Both the position numbers and the translations under genes were made by a program. The notes under the pieces are model-generated. The model saw only the letters and a list, made by a program, of their open reading frames with translations. It was not told the origin of the DNA and did not search any database. Below, in pieces: positions 1-10,274 of a stretch of 64,000 bases of DNA (the first letter of the stretch is position 1; the number at the start of each line of letters is the position of its first letter). The stretch spans positions 22,022,027-22,086,026 of the forward strand of contig NC_035174.2 in the NCBI RefSeq assembly GCF_001659605.2. Direction: 5' to 3'. The DNA comes from Manihot esculenta (Eukaryota; Streptophyta; Magnoliopsida; Malpighiales; Euphorbiaceae).

Positions 1-2283
1 ACAAATAAGGCCCAAGAATTATATGTATTTAAAAAATTCAAAGATCTAGTAGAGAAACAAAGTGAAGCTGAAATTTCTTGCTTAAGATCAGACAATGGAG
101 GTGAATATGCCTCATTTGGATTCAAAAGATTTTGTGAAGAGAATGGCATTCAACATCAGTGTACTATCAGTTATTCACTAAAGATGATGGAGTGTCAAAG
201 AGGAAGAACTTGACAGTGGTGGAAATGGCCAGGTGTATGTTGTCAGAGAGTTTTCTTCCCAAGTGTTTTTGGGCTGAAGCAGTTTACACTGCTGTCTACT
301 TGATCAATGGGCTACCTACAAAATCTGTTAAGGATATGACACCAATTGAAGCTTGGAGTGGATCAAAGCCTTGTGTAAAACACTTGAAAATTTTTAGTTC
401 AGTATGCTACTCACATTCCATCAGCTAAGAGAGGGAAATTAGATGCCCAAGATGAAGTTGGTCTATTCTTGGGGTATGCAGCCCAAGCTAAGGGATATAG
501 AGTTTTCGATATGGTGACTAAGAAGGTTTTAGTAAGTAGAGATGTAGTGGTTGATGAATTAGCTTTTTGGGATTGGGATATACAGCAAGTTAAAAAGATA
601 TTCATATGACACTTCCACAGCAGCCTCAAGCTCTCAAAATACTGCTATTGAAAGTGTCCAACATGATTTGGTGGATGTTTATGATCCTACTGCAGACTCA
701 CCAACTAGGAAAACTAAGCCATTAACAGAGGTGTATGAAAGATGTAGACTAGCTGTCATTGAACCAACATGCTATGAAGAAGCTGCAAAATACAAGGAGT
801 GGCAGATTGCTATGAAAGAAATTGATATGATTAACAAGAATGACACATGGGAACTTGTATCTAAACCTGCAGATGGGCATGTCCTTGGGGTTAAGTGGGT
901 TTTCAGAACCAAGTTTAACTCTGATGGTTCTATATTCAAGTGGTTAGTGGTGAAGGGTTATGCACAACTTCCAGAAGTGGATTGTGGTGACACCTTTGTA
1001 CCTGTAGCTAGGCATGAAACAATCAAGCTTTTGGCGGCCTTGGCAGCCAAATTAAATTGGAAACTCTATCATCTAGATGTAAAATCAACTTTCTTGAATG
1101 GCATATTGCAAGAGGAGATTTTTATTGAACAACCTCAAGGGTTTGTTGTTGATGGAAAAGCTGTTATGGTGTACAAGTTGAGAAAGGCCTTGTATGGCCT
1201 TAAGCAGGCTCCACAGCCTGGTATACTAGGATTGATTTACACTTGGTCAATCTTGGTTTTATGAGAAGTGAAACTGAAGCAACTCTATATGTGAAGGGAT
1301 ATGAATGTGATCAGCAAATTGTCTCGATTTATGTGGATGACTTGCTCATAACAGGTGGAAATTCTCAGCTGGTGCAGCAATTCAAGCAACTAATGATGGA
1401 TGAATTTGCTATGTCAAATCTTGAAGAAATGAGTTACTTTATTGGGATGGAGGTTGAACAAAGTGATGACAATATCTTCATTTCTCAAAAAAAGTATGCA
1501 TGGGATACTTGAAAGAAGTTTCATCTAGAAAAGCGCAAAGAAGTGGCAGTACCTTTGGTTGTAAATGAAAAGTTGTGTAAATAGGATGGAGAAGACAAAA
1601 CTGATGCAACAATTTTCAGAAGCTTGATTGGAAATTTGCTTTATTTGACAGCCACTAGGTCTGATATTATGTATAATGCAAGCTTGCTTTCTAGATTCAT
1701 GAATTCACCAAGTTAAAGGCACCTTGAAGTTGCTAAAAGAGTGCTTAGATACATTAAGGGGACTGCAGACTATGGGATTTATTTTTCAAAATTTGTTAAT
1801 GATGATTTGATAGGATATTCAGAGAGTGATTGGAGGGCGGTATGGATGATTCAAAGAGCACTACTGGTTATTTGTTTTCTTTTGGATCAAGAGTCTTTGC
1901 ATGGACTTCCAAGAAGCAAAAAGTAGTGGCTCAATCCACTTCCGAAGCTGAATGCATTTCAACAGTTGCTGCAACCAATCATGCCATCTGGTTAAGAAAG
2001 ATTTTGAGTAAGCTAAATATGATTCAATTGAAGCCTACCACAATTTATGTTGATAACAAGTCAGCACTTGCCGTAGCAAATAATCTTGTGCAACATGGAA
2101 GGACAAAGCATATCAAGGTTAAATTCCATTTCTGCGAGAAGCTGAGAAAAATCAAGAAATTCACTTGGAGCATTGTAGATCAGATAATCAGCTTGTCGAT
2201 TTATTAACTAAAGCATTGTCAAGAGGTCTGTTTAAAGATCTTAGAGCAAGCTTAGGGTGTTCAAAAGAAAACTCGAGGAGGAG
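1..2283 (+). pseudogene. Decayed Ty1/copia pol (integrase end, RT, RNase H)
   Basis: This is the 3' half of a copia-type polyprotein, cut by the left window edge. In order it shows the integrase core (LRSDNGGEY near 85-115), the post-integrase segment (MARCMLSESFLPKCFWAEAV, 159-428), the reverse transcriptase start (WVFRTKFNSDGS, 668-1264), the YVDDLLIT active-site box (about 1330), and RNase H (SKSTTGYLFSF, DNKSALAVA, 1830-2207). The pieces lie in different frames, so several frameshifts have accumulated, for example near 155, 430-600, 1240 and 1830, and there are stops at about 1510-1580. It cannot make a complete pol. The order IN-RT-RH is diagnostic of copia rather than gypsy. No gag or protease is visible, because they would lie left of the window. 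Confidence 0.9.
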
Positions 2284-2625
2284 TGACAGTAGCTGAGTTT
2301 CTGAAACTCAACTGAAATATAATTTTTTGTATTTTGCTTTAGTTAGTAAAAAGTTAGTAAAACGGGGACTTGATTGTAGAAAGAAAGTCAACAGCTACTT
2401 TTGTGTTTCTTTTTTTTTTGTATTAAGTAGTTGTTAGTTGAAATCTGTACTGATAAAATTATCTTTCCATATGTGTACTTTGTATATGTGAAAAGCTAAT
2501 CAAGTCTAGAATGATATGCTATTTGAAAAAAGAAAAATTTTAAGCGTTACTTCACTTCTCTCCTCTATTTTTTTCTCCCATTCTAAGACTACTATGTTGC
2601 TCTACTTCTCCCTAGGGAGAAACAA
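2284..2625 (+). repeat. Probable 3' LTR of the decayed copia element
   Basis: A purine run (AGGAGGAG, 2276-2283) directly follows the end of the RNase H region and precedes a TG, as a polypurine tract precedes a 3' LTR. The 5' LTR is outside the window, so the right end cannot be fixed. It is placed near 2625 only because a CA follows the last pyrimidine-rich segment. Confidence 0.4.
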
Positions 2626-3321
2626 TGGAATGAGAGTCTAATTCAACAAATCTTCCTTCCATTTGAGGAAAATGAAATCATGGATGTCTCTTTCTTAGGC
2701 ATCTTATGGATTCTTTGTATTGGGCTGGGATGAAAATCTAAGAGGCAACATGATTCTTAAAGAAATACATTTTCCTTTTGTCTTGTAAAAAAAAAATTTC
2801 AAAAATAATTTTATCATTCACATTAATGATAAACTAAGCTAAATGGTTTAACTCATACAAAAAAAATTTAACCTTTTTACTAACTTTCTATATGACTCGA
2901 TAGAAGTACTCGTACGGAACTACAAATGACTTGCATCCCATTAGAAATTGATATTATATTTTTATACACATAAAAAAAAAAAAATAGTCCACTTCCTCTA
3001 TCCGATGTGCTTATTACTACCTCCATCCCATGTTCCAAATATATGTGCCACAAACTTCAAGTGTTCTTGCCTGTTTCACAGAAAGTAAAATGTTTTCTAT
3101 GGACGGTGAAAGGAATTCTACCATGTAAAAGTAATCTATTGCGGAGAGAAATCCAGGCATTAAATGAATTGTGTCATGCGTGGTGATTACATGGAAACCA
3201 CTTGATCACTTATATGTCACTTGCTCTTTTGCATGCTTGATCTGGAAAGTCTATCCTTTAAAGATTGAGAGATGGATATGCATGCTCGTTCTCTTCATGA
3301 CTTCATTGCTAGCCTTTCTTA
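2626..3321. other. Intergenic, no gene seen
   Basis: AT-rich spacer without a coding signature. An ORF of about 100 codons near 3171-3485 shows no recognisable motif and runs into the inverted repeat that starts at 3322, so it is taken as chance. Confidence 0.6.
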
Positions 3322-3955
3322 GGGGTTTTTATCTAAAAGGGGGACTAAAAAATATTGTCAAAGAGGGTGGAGTAGAAATTTTTGTCAAAAAGGCTTTTAT
3401 AAACAAAATTCAAAATTTAAGATTGATTGGACGTGACTGGCAGAGATTCCTCCACCATCTCTGCCTCCAGCGGCTAGGCATATAACTATCTTTTTAAAAA
3501 ATTGAATTATTATAATATAATAGTATATTATATTAATATAATATTAAAATATATTATATCATATTATAATAACAAAATATATTATTATAACTATTCTCAT
3601 ACTACATTTTATTATAAAAATATATCTTTTATTTTTTTATTAAAAAATTTGAAAAATATTTGTTTAAACATGTTAATTTTCTTCAACAGTCACCACCTCT
3701 CCAAGTTGAGAATGTTCCAGAAATAAGAAAAAAAAATTATCAAAACAACTAAAAATGCAAGTCTTGTTCAGTCATCATTCTCAAAGTACAGGCTTTATAT
3801 AAAATTAATAAATAATTATTAGCTTATATGAAAGCCGGGAGAGAAGACGAAAGTCGGCATTTGGTGGCTTCTCTATCAGCTTTGTTCCTTGCCATTGGTA
3901 TATATATATTAATTATTTATAATATAATAAAACTTAAAGAACTTAAAATATTTTA

Positions 3956-4156
3956 TGTTGACTTATTTACTAATCCTAGCTTATTCTAAAGATTTGATTT
4001 GATCTGATTAGGATCCTTAATTATCTCTGTAATTATTATTTGATTATTTGCTTCCTGTTTAGATATGATTCTCTGTGTATAAATAGTCATGTAGACCAAT
4101 TGTAAAGATTACGAGTGAAATACAAGAATACTCAACATTTTCCCTAAAATTCTTCA
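3956..4156 (+). repeat. 5' LTR of copia element
   Basis: 201 bp, begins TG and ends CA, and matches 8038-8238 except for two substitutions. A TATA-like TATAAATAG lies at about 4078, where an LTR promoter is expected. Confidence 0.95.
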
Positions 4157-4169
4157 TGGTATCAGAGCC
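4157..4169 (+). promoter_or_regulatory. Primer binding site, initiator-Met tRNA
   Basis: TGGTATCAGAGCC begins at the base after the 5' LTR. It is the usual complement of the 3' end of plant initiator methionine tRNA used to prime minus-strand DNA. Confidence 0.9.
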
Positions 4170-4364
4170 TTTTTCTGATTTTTTGGGTCTAAATTCAATT
4201 TTTCCTCTTTAGGGTTTTGAAACCCTAGATCTACCTTTTTGGTACTAACCCATTTAGGAGCCTCTCAATCTCTCACCGCCGGCACCAGGAGAACCGGACT
4301 GCCGCCGGCCGATCGACCAGCTCCGACGCCGGAAAAGCCTGCGCGTGAGGCTCACGCGCCACCC

Positions 4365-4474
4365 CTTCCCGGCGCGTGACCCGTCGCTTCCCGGCGCGTG
4401 ACCCGTCGCTTCCCGGCGCGTGACCCGTCGCTTCCCGGCGCGTGACCCGTCGCTTCCCAGCGCGTGACCCATCA
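4365..4474 (+). repeat. 22 bp GC-rich minisatellite in copia leader
   Basis: Five head-to-tail copies of a 22 bp unit (CTTCCCGGCGCGTGACCCGT plus CG), starting at 4365, 4387, 4409, 4431 and 4453. Only the last unit carries changes. It lies in the untranslated leader between the primer site and the first ATG and stands out by its GC content. Confidence 0.9.
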
Positions 4475-4634
4475 TCTGTCACTGCCTTGCTGCTCCGATC
4501 ACTCTAGCGACGATTCCGATCATCTTTCCGACCTTCCCGTGCTGCTACCCGGTCTTTTTGGTGAATCGATTGGACTCTCTTGTGTGTACAACCTTGGATA
4601 CTTCCTATTCTGTCACAGTTTATAAACCTTTACC

Positions 4635-7600
4635 ATGGCAGAAGGTAAAAGGGTGTCAATGACAGAAGGTAAAAGGGTGTCAATAGCAGAAGGTAAAAGA
4701 GTCTCGATTCCTAACTCTGATTCCTCATTCTTTAGTGCCACATCTGACTTTGTAAAGTCAGGTAATGCTTCATCTCTTCATAATATTCCATGGATTATCG
4801 ATTCTGGTGCGAATAGACACATGACAGGTTCTTCTAAAGGTTTTCTCAATTATTTTCCCTCCCTAACCAAAGATAGTGTCAAAATTGCTGATGGCTCTCT
4901 TACAGGTTCTGTTATTTGCACATCCAATATTAAATTATCATCTGTCCTCCATGTTCCCCACTTTCCTGTCAACCTTTTATCTGTTAGTGCTATCACCAAT
5001 GCCCTTAATTGTAAAATTGAATTCTTTCCTGATCATTGTGTTATTCAGGATCTTCACACAGGAAAGAGCATTGGCAATGGTAGACTGCATGATGGCTTAT
5101 ATATGTTGGAGGGTGATCCAGGTTCTTCGATATCTCAAGCCTGTTTTGGAGAAAATAAGGATGTCAATCAAGAAATAATACAGTGGCACAGACGGTTAGG
5201 GCATCCATCATTCTTTGCCTTAGAAAAACTTTATCCTAATTTGTTTGCTAGAACTCAGTTTGATTCTCTATTTTGTGATGCTTGTGAGTATGCTAAACAC
5301 ACTAGAACATCCTATCCTTTGAGTCATAATAAAAGTCAAATTCCTTTTGCGACTATTCATTCTGATGTTTGGGGGCCTACTCAAACTGTCTCCTTGTCTG
5401 GTAATCGATGGTTTGTCACCTTTATTGATTGTTGTACTCGAATGACTTAGGTCTATTTGATTAAAGCTAAAAGTGATGTCTTTTCTTGTTTTCAATCCTT
5501 TCATAAGATGGTTTGTACTCAATTTGATACTAAGGTGAAAATTTTGAGAACTGACAATGGAAGAGAATACATGGATAGTAGCTTTTCTGCTTATTTGGAG
5601 AGTAATGGGATAATACACCAGACTAGTTGTCCTTATACTAGTGCTCAAAATGACGTTGCTGAGAGGAAAAATAGGCATCTATTGGAGGTAGCTCGATCTC
5701 TTATGTTCACCATGAATCTACCCAAAGCATATTGGGGAGATGCAATTCTTGCATCTGCTTATCTTATCAATAGAATGCCTCTCAAGACCCTTGACTTTAT
5801 GAGTCCTTTGGCGGTTCTACAAGGGAAGAATTCATATGTTGTTCCACCAAAAGTATTTGGGTGTGTTTGCTTTGTCCATACTAGGACGGCAGGAGAACTG
5901 GATCCCAAGGCCCTTAAATGTGTGTTTGTTGGGTATTCTCCAACACAGAAAGGATACAAGTGTTATCATCCTCCCTCTAGGAAATACTTCGTTAGTATGG
6001 ATGTTACCTTCCGAGAAACTGAACCCTACTTCAGCACCACCCACTCACCTCTTCAGGGGGAGAATAATGAGCAAGAAGAGGTGATCCCGAATTCTGTGAT
6101 TCTGAATGATATGGTTCAACTAGAAAGTTTGAGTCCTAGTAGACAGGGGGAGATGTCCAATCAGGGAGAGAGAACTGGTCGTTTGGACAAGCCAGATTTG
6201 AGAAGGTATTCAAGGAGAGACAAGGCAGAAGAAGCCATTATGCAGTCTACTCAGAGTCAAGAATCTTCTCCTGGTGAGTTACCCAGTCATGAATCTTCTT
6301 CTGATGAGTTACCCACAACTCTTTCTTCTGGTGAGTTACCCACAACTCTTGAATGTTTTAATGACTTAAATAAACCTATTGCACAAAGAAAAGGGGTCAG
6401 ATCTTGCACTAAACACCCTATTTCTAACTTTGTTTCTTATGAATCTTTATCTCCTTCCTATAGAGCCTTTGCCTTGTCTATTTCCTCTGTGTCTATTCCA
6501 CAGGATTGGAAATAAGCTTTTGCAGATCCTAAATGGAAGAAAGCAATGATTGAAGAGATGAAAGCATTGGCTAAAAATGAGACTTGGGAGCTTGTCACTC
6601 TCCCACCTGAGAAGAAACTCGTTGGTTGTAAATGGGTGTTCACAGTGAAACACAAAGCTGATGGCACAATTGAACGGTTTAAGGCCAGATTGGTTGCTAA
6701 AGGATTCACTCAAACCTATGGAGTGGATTACCAAAAGACATTTGCCCCAGTTGCAAAAATGAACTCAATCAGAGTTTTGTTATCTTGCGCAGCCAACTTG
6801 GACTGGGACTTGCAACAGTTTGATGTGAAGAATGCTTTCCTCCATGGAGATTTAGAGGAAGAAGTGTTCATGGAAATTCCTCCTGGGTTCGCTGATGAGA
6901 AGACACAAGGAACGGTGTGCAAGTTAAAAAAGGCTTTGTATGGGCTAAAACAATCTCCCAGAGCTTGGTTTGACAGGTTTAGCAGAGCCATGTTGTCCTT
7001 TGGTTACCAACAAAGCAATGCTGATCACACTCTGTTTATCAAATAGCATAAGGATAAGATCACCCTTCTTATTGTGTATGTTGATGATATAGTGGTGACA
7101 AGTGATGACAAAGAGGAAATGGCTCAACTAAAGAGGTTGTTGGCCCAGGAATTTGAAATCAAAGATCTGGGAAAACTGCAATATTTTCTAGGTATCGAGG
7201 TGGCTAGATCAGAAAAAGGAATTTTCATCTCCCAAAGAAAGTATATTCTGGATCTTTTGGAAAAAACTGGTATGATGGGGTGTAAACCAGCAGAATCTCC
7301 CATTGAAAGCAATCACAAGCTGAAAGCAGGAACTGGTGAGTCCGTGGATATTGGAAGATATTAAAGATTGGTAGGAAGGTTGATTTATCTCTCACACACT
7401 CGACCGAATATAGCCTATGCTGTTAGCTTAGTCGGCCAATTCATGCATGACCCTCGCGAGACTCATATGCAAGCTGTACTTCGCATCTTGAGATACCTAA
7501 AGTCTGCGCCAGGGAAAGGGCTTCTTTACTCCAAACATGGTCACCTCCGAATTGAAACTTTTACAGATGCAGATTGGGCAGGATCTCTCGATGACAGGAG

Positions 7601-8030
7601 ATCCACATCTGGCTACTGCACAGTTGTGGGGGGGAACCTTGTCACCTGGAGGAGCAAAAAACAAAGTGTTGTTGCTCGGTCAAGTGCGGAAGCAGAATAC
7701 AGAGCAATGGCCCAAGGAGTATGTGAACTCTTATGGTTGCAGAAGTTATTGGAAGAGTTGAGATTGTTCGAGAGAGACAAGATAACCTTGTATTGTGACA
7801 ATAAAGCTGCTATAAGTATAGCACAAAATCCAGTCCAACATGACCGAACCAAGCACATTGAAATTGATCGGCACTTCATTAAAGAAAAATTAACAGACGG
7901 TATCTTGAGCCTAGTTCATGTGACTTCTACGGGGCAACTTGCGGATGTGTTTACTAAAAGACTTAACAACAAGATCTACCATAATTTGATTTGCAAGTTG
8001 GGCATGTGTGACATCTTTGCACCAACTTGA
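4635..8030 (+). pseudogene. copia pol polyprotein, one frame broken by four stop codons
   Basis: One continuous reading frame runs from ATG 4635 to TGA 8028-8030, about 1131 codons. It is interrupted only by in-frame stops at 5448-5450, 6513-6515, 7044-7046 and 7362-7364, with no frameshift. It opens with three copies of an 8-residue unit (MAEGKRVS, MTEGKRVS, IAEGKRVS). The aspartic protease follows (IDSGA, residues 55-59), then the integrase zinc finger and core (LGHPS, HSDVWGP, RTDNGREY, AERKN), the RT (YVDDI at about residue 815) and RNase H (TDADWAG at about 977, CDNKAAI). Gag is absent: the protease begins about 50 residues after the ATG. The first stop replaces the Trp expected in MTWVYL, and the third and fourth look like mutated glutamine codons. 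A copy with this many stops cannot supply its own proteins. Confidence 0.92.
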
Positions 8031-8037
8031 GGGGGAG
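8029..8037 (+). promoter_or_regulatory. Polypurine tract of copia element
   Basis: GAGGGGGAG lies directly before the TG of the 3' LTR, just after the pol stop codon. This is the expected plus-strand priming site. Confidence 0.85.
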
Positions 8038-8238
8038 TGTTGACTTATTTACTAATCCTAGCTTATTCTAAAGATTTGATTTGATCTGATTAGGATCCTT
8101 AATTATCTCTGTAATTATTATTTGATTATTTGCTTCCTGTTTACATATGATTCTCTGTGTATAAATAGTCATGTAGACCAATTGTAAAGATTACGAGTGA
8201 AATACAAGAATACTCAAAATTTTCCCTAAAATTCTTCA
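8038..8238 (+). repeat. 3' LTR of copia element
   Basis: 201 bp copy of 3956-4156 with two differences. It is followed by the TTTTA target duplication at 8239-8243. Confidence 0.95.
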
Positions 8239-8927
8239 TTTTATAATAAAAAAATATTTTAAAATTGTAGACTAAATTAAATAATAACTAAATAGTATTA
8301 TTTAAAATTACAAGAATTAAATAATATATATTTAAAATTACAATAACTGAATAATATTATAATTAAAAATTACAAAAACTAAGTATAAACATTTAAGCTT
8401 ATTAATATACAATACCCCTTCAATTTTATCTAATAACTAGATATATAACACGGTGTCAAAAAATATGACAACTGTTTATGAGGTAAACATGTCACTTCTA
8501 CTATATAATTCAATGCTACGAAACAAATATGAAAAAAACAATAAAATATATTTTCATAGTAAAATATGTTATGAAAAACAATTAAAAATATTTATTATTA
8601 TATAAAATTATGTTATAAATAATATTATCAAATTAATATAATATAATATAATAAAAATATATTATCATATTATATTATAATAATAATAATAATTAAAAAA
8701 AAAAAAGCAATTATATGCCTTGCTGCTGGAAGGCATACGAGGCTGGCGCAGATATAAAAGCCTGCCGCAGATATAAACCCGCGGTAGGCTGTCCCGCTGG
8801 TTATACCTGCGGCAGATATGTAAATTCTACCAACTGGCAAAACTCACCCCTTTTGGGAGAAAAACATTCTATCCCGACCCTCCTAGACAATATTTCTTTT
8901 TAGTCCCCTTTTAGATAAAAATCCCCC

Positions 8928-9768
8928 ATTTTTGCTTGTTTTTAATGATTCTGTGGAGTATAAGGAACGCAATGCATTTTCATATCTCTAACTTACACCT
9001 TTAGTTTGGTTTTCTTAATTTTAATGTTTTTTAAACAATTTTAAAGTTTAACTAAAATTAAGGGGTTTCATTTAGATTTCTTTTTCCTATTCAAAAACCT
9101 CAACCCATAGGTTATCTGAGTACCTCCCTTCATCCTTCGAGCAGCCATGAGACTAGGACACCATGCTTATCAAACAGCTAGCACATAAACAAACACATCT
9201 ATGGAATCTAAATTCATAAATTAAGTTGCAGATTCATAAGTCAAGACACGTGTGTTCTATAGATATACACTATGTAAACTACACTAAAACTGTTAAAGGA
9301 TTGTAACTGCATTTACTTTAGCAGTGAGAGATGACAACCACAAAAGCAAACCTAGATAATTTCTCTTCCAGAACTGCATCTGTTGCACATCTGATCTTAT
9401 TCACTGACCTGTCATCTGCACTTTTTTTTCTTCTCTCAACATTTGAACTTGCCCCCCTGCAAATCCCTATTAGGAAACACTGTTAAAAGAAGGGAACCCC
9501 CACTCCTCCCCCCGCGGCAAATCCCATAAAAGCAAACCTAGAGATCAGAACAGCATCTCTAGAACATCTGATCTTATTCAATGGCCTGTCACATGCATTT
9601 TGTTTGTAAGCAAATTTAGCAGATTTTGTAAAGTCCTTTCTGCTTTAGACTAATCATGCTTCAACTTTAATATACAATCATGTCATATAGTGCCAGTTGT
9701 GAATGCTAATCAAACTGTTCAAACTAAATGGAACATTGAGTAGCTAAGTGTCATCATATTCATAATCC
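8928..9768. other. Intergenic or 3' flank of the minus-strand gene
   Basis: No coding signal. Two diverged copies of a segment of about 75 bp lie at roughly 9340-9420 and 9525-9600; both contain CATCTGATCTTATTCA followed by a CCTGTCA. The stretch is less AT-rich than its surroundings and could include 3' untranslated sequence of the gene ending at 10275. Confidence 0.4.
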
Positions 9769-10090
9769 AAAAAGTCCAAATAGCCCCTCAACTTCTCATT
9801 AAAGTTCAAAATAAGTCCCTTTTTTGGGGGGTCAGATAAAAGTATAAATTTTGCATTTAAGTCCTCACTCAATCACATATTTTATTGTTTATTTACATTT
9901 TTTATTCTTGATTTATTTAATTTTTATTTTAATTAAAAACAGTAAATTATTTTTAAAATTATAAAAGATAATATTTCATGATAAAAAAATATATATTTTA
10001 TTAAGTCATCATGACTGGCTTGGTCTTAAAGGTCAAACAGGACTTATTTGAACTGTTATGACAAGTTTTTGAGCTTATTTTGGACTTTTT
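9769..10090. mobile_element. MITE-like element with about 50 bp inverted termini
   Basis: AAAAAGTCCAAA at 9769 is matched in reverse complement by TTTGGACTTTTT, which ends at 10090 after a small shift. The inner halves (AGTTCAAAATAAGTCC at 9803 and GGACTTATTTGAACT at 10040) also match. The core is AT-rich and about 200 bp, and no ORF is present. No target duplication was identified. It lies about 185 bp past the stop codon of the minus-strand gene, so it may be in that gene's 3' UTR or just beyond. Confidence 0.55.
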
Positions 10091-10274
10091 GCTGAAATAA
10101 AATACCCATGCCAACACCTAGAATCAGCATTATAAAGGGAAAAATAAATTGAACACCACACCTAAACCTAACATTATTTTCAGTCAAGGACACAAATGTG
10201 CAAACTAGAGTTAGCGGTGCCAAGGCTACTGAATTACTAACCAGAGAAACCAGTTCTGTCATGAAAAATGAATC

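Larger units (their letters stand above)
3956..8238 (+). mobile_element. Young gag-less Ty1/copia retrotransposon, complete ends
   Basis: A 4283 bp element bounded by two 201 bp direct LTRs (TGTTGACTTA...ATTCTTCA). It is flanked by the 5 bp target duplication TTTTA at 3951-3955 and 8239-8243. A 13 bp initiator-Met tRNA primer site follows the first LTR and a polypurine tract precedes the second. By eye the LTRs differ at two positions (4072/8154 region G/C and 4135/8217 region C/A), about 1 percent, so the insertion is recent. The interior encodes protease, integrase, RT and RNase H in one frame, but no gag domain. It sits inside the AT-rich core of an older inverted-repeat element. Confidence 0.95.
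3322..8927. mobile_element. DNA element with about 190 bp inverted termini, split by a copia insertion
   Basis: The left end (GGGGTTTTTATCTAAAAG, from 3322) is the reverse complement of the right end (CTTTTAGATAAAAATCCCCC, to 8927). Similarity continues inward at lower identity for nearly 200 bp, to the shared AGGCATATAA at about 3475 and 8710. Inside the arms the DNA is almost pure AT. Without the copia insertion the element would be about 1.3 kb. It has no transposase, so it is a non-autonomous DNA transposon, MULE-like by its long termini. No convincing target-site duplication was found at these boundaries, so the class is uncertain. Confidence 0.6.

Noticed and set aside
3171..3485. 104-codon ORF
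   Set aside because: No motif or homology recognised. It runs from spacer into an inverted-repeat terminus, so it is a chance frame.
4254..4482. Two overlapping minus-strand ORFs with GKRRVTRREATG-type repeats
   Set aside because: Created by the 22 bp GC-rich minisatellite; no real protein.
3313..8936. Target duplication for the inverted-repeat element
   Set aside because: Flanks (TTTCTTA on the left, ATTTTTGC on the right) do not match well enough to call 8-10 bp duplications.
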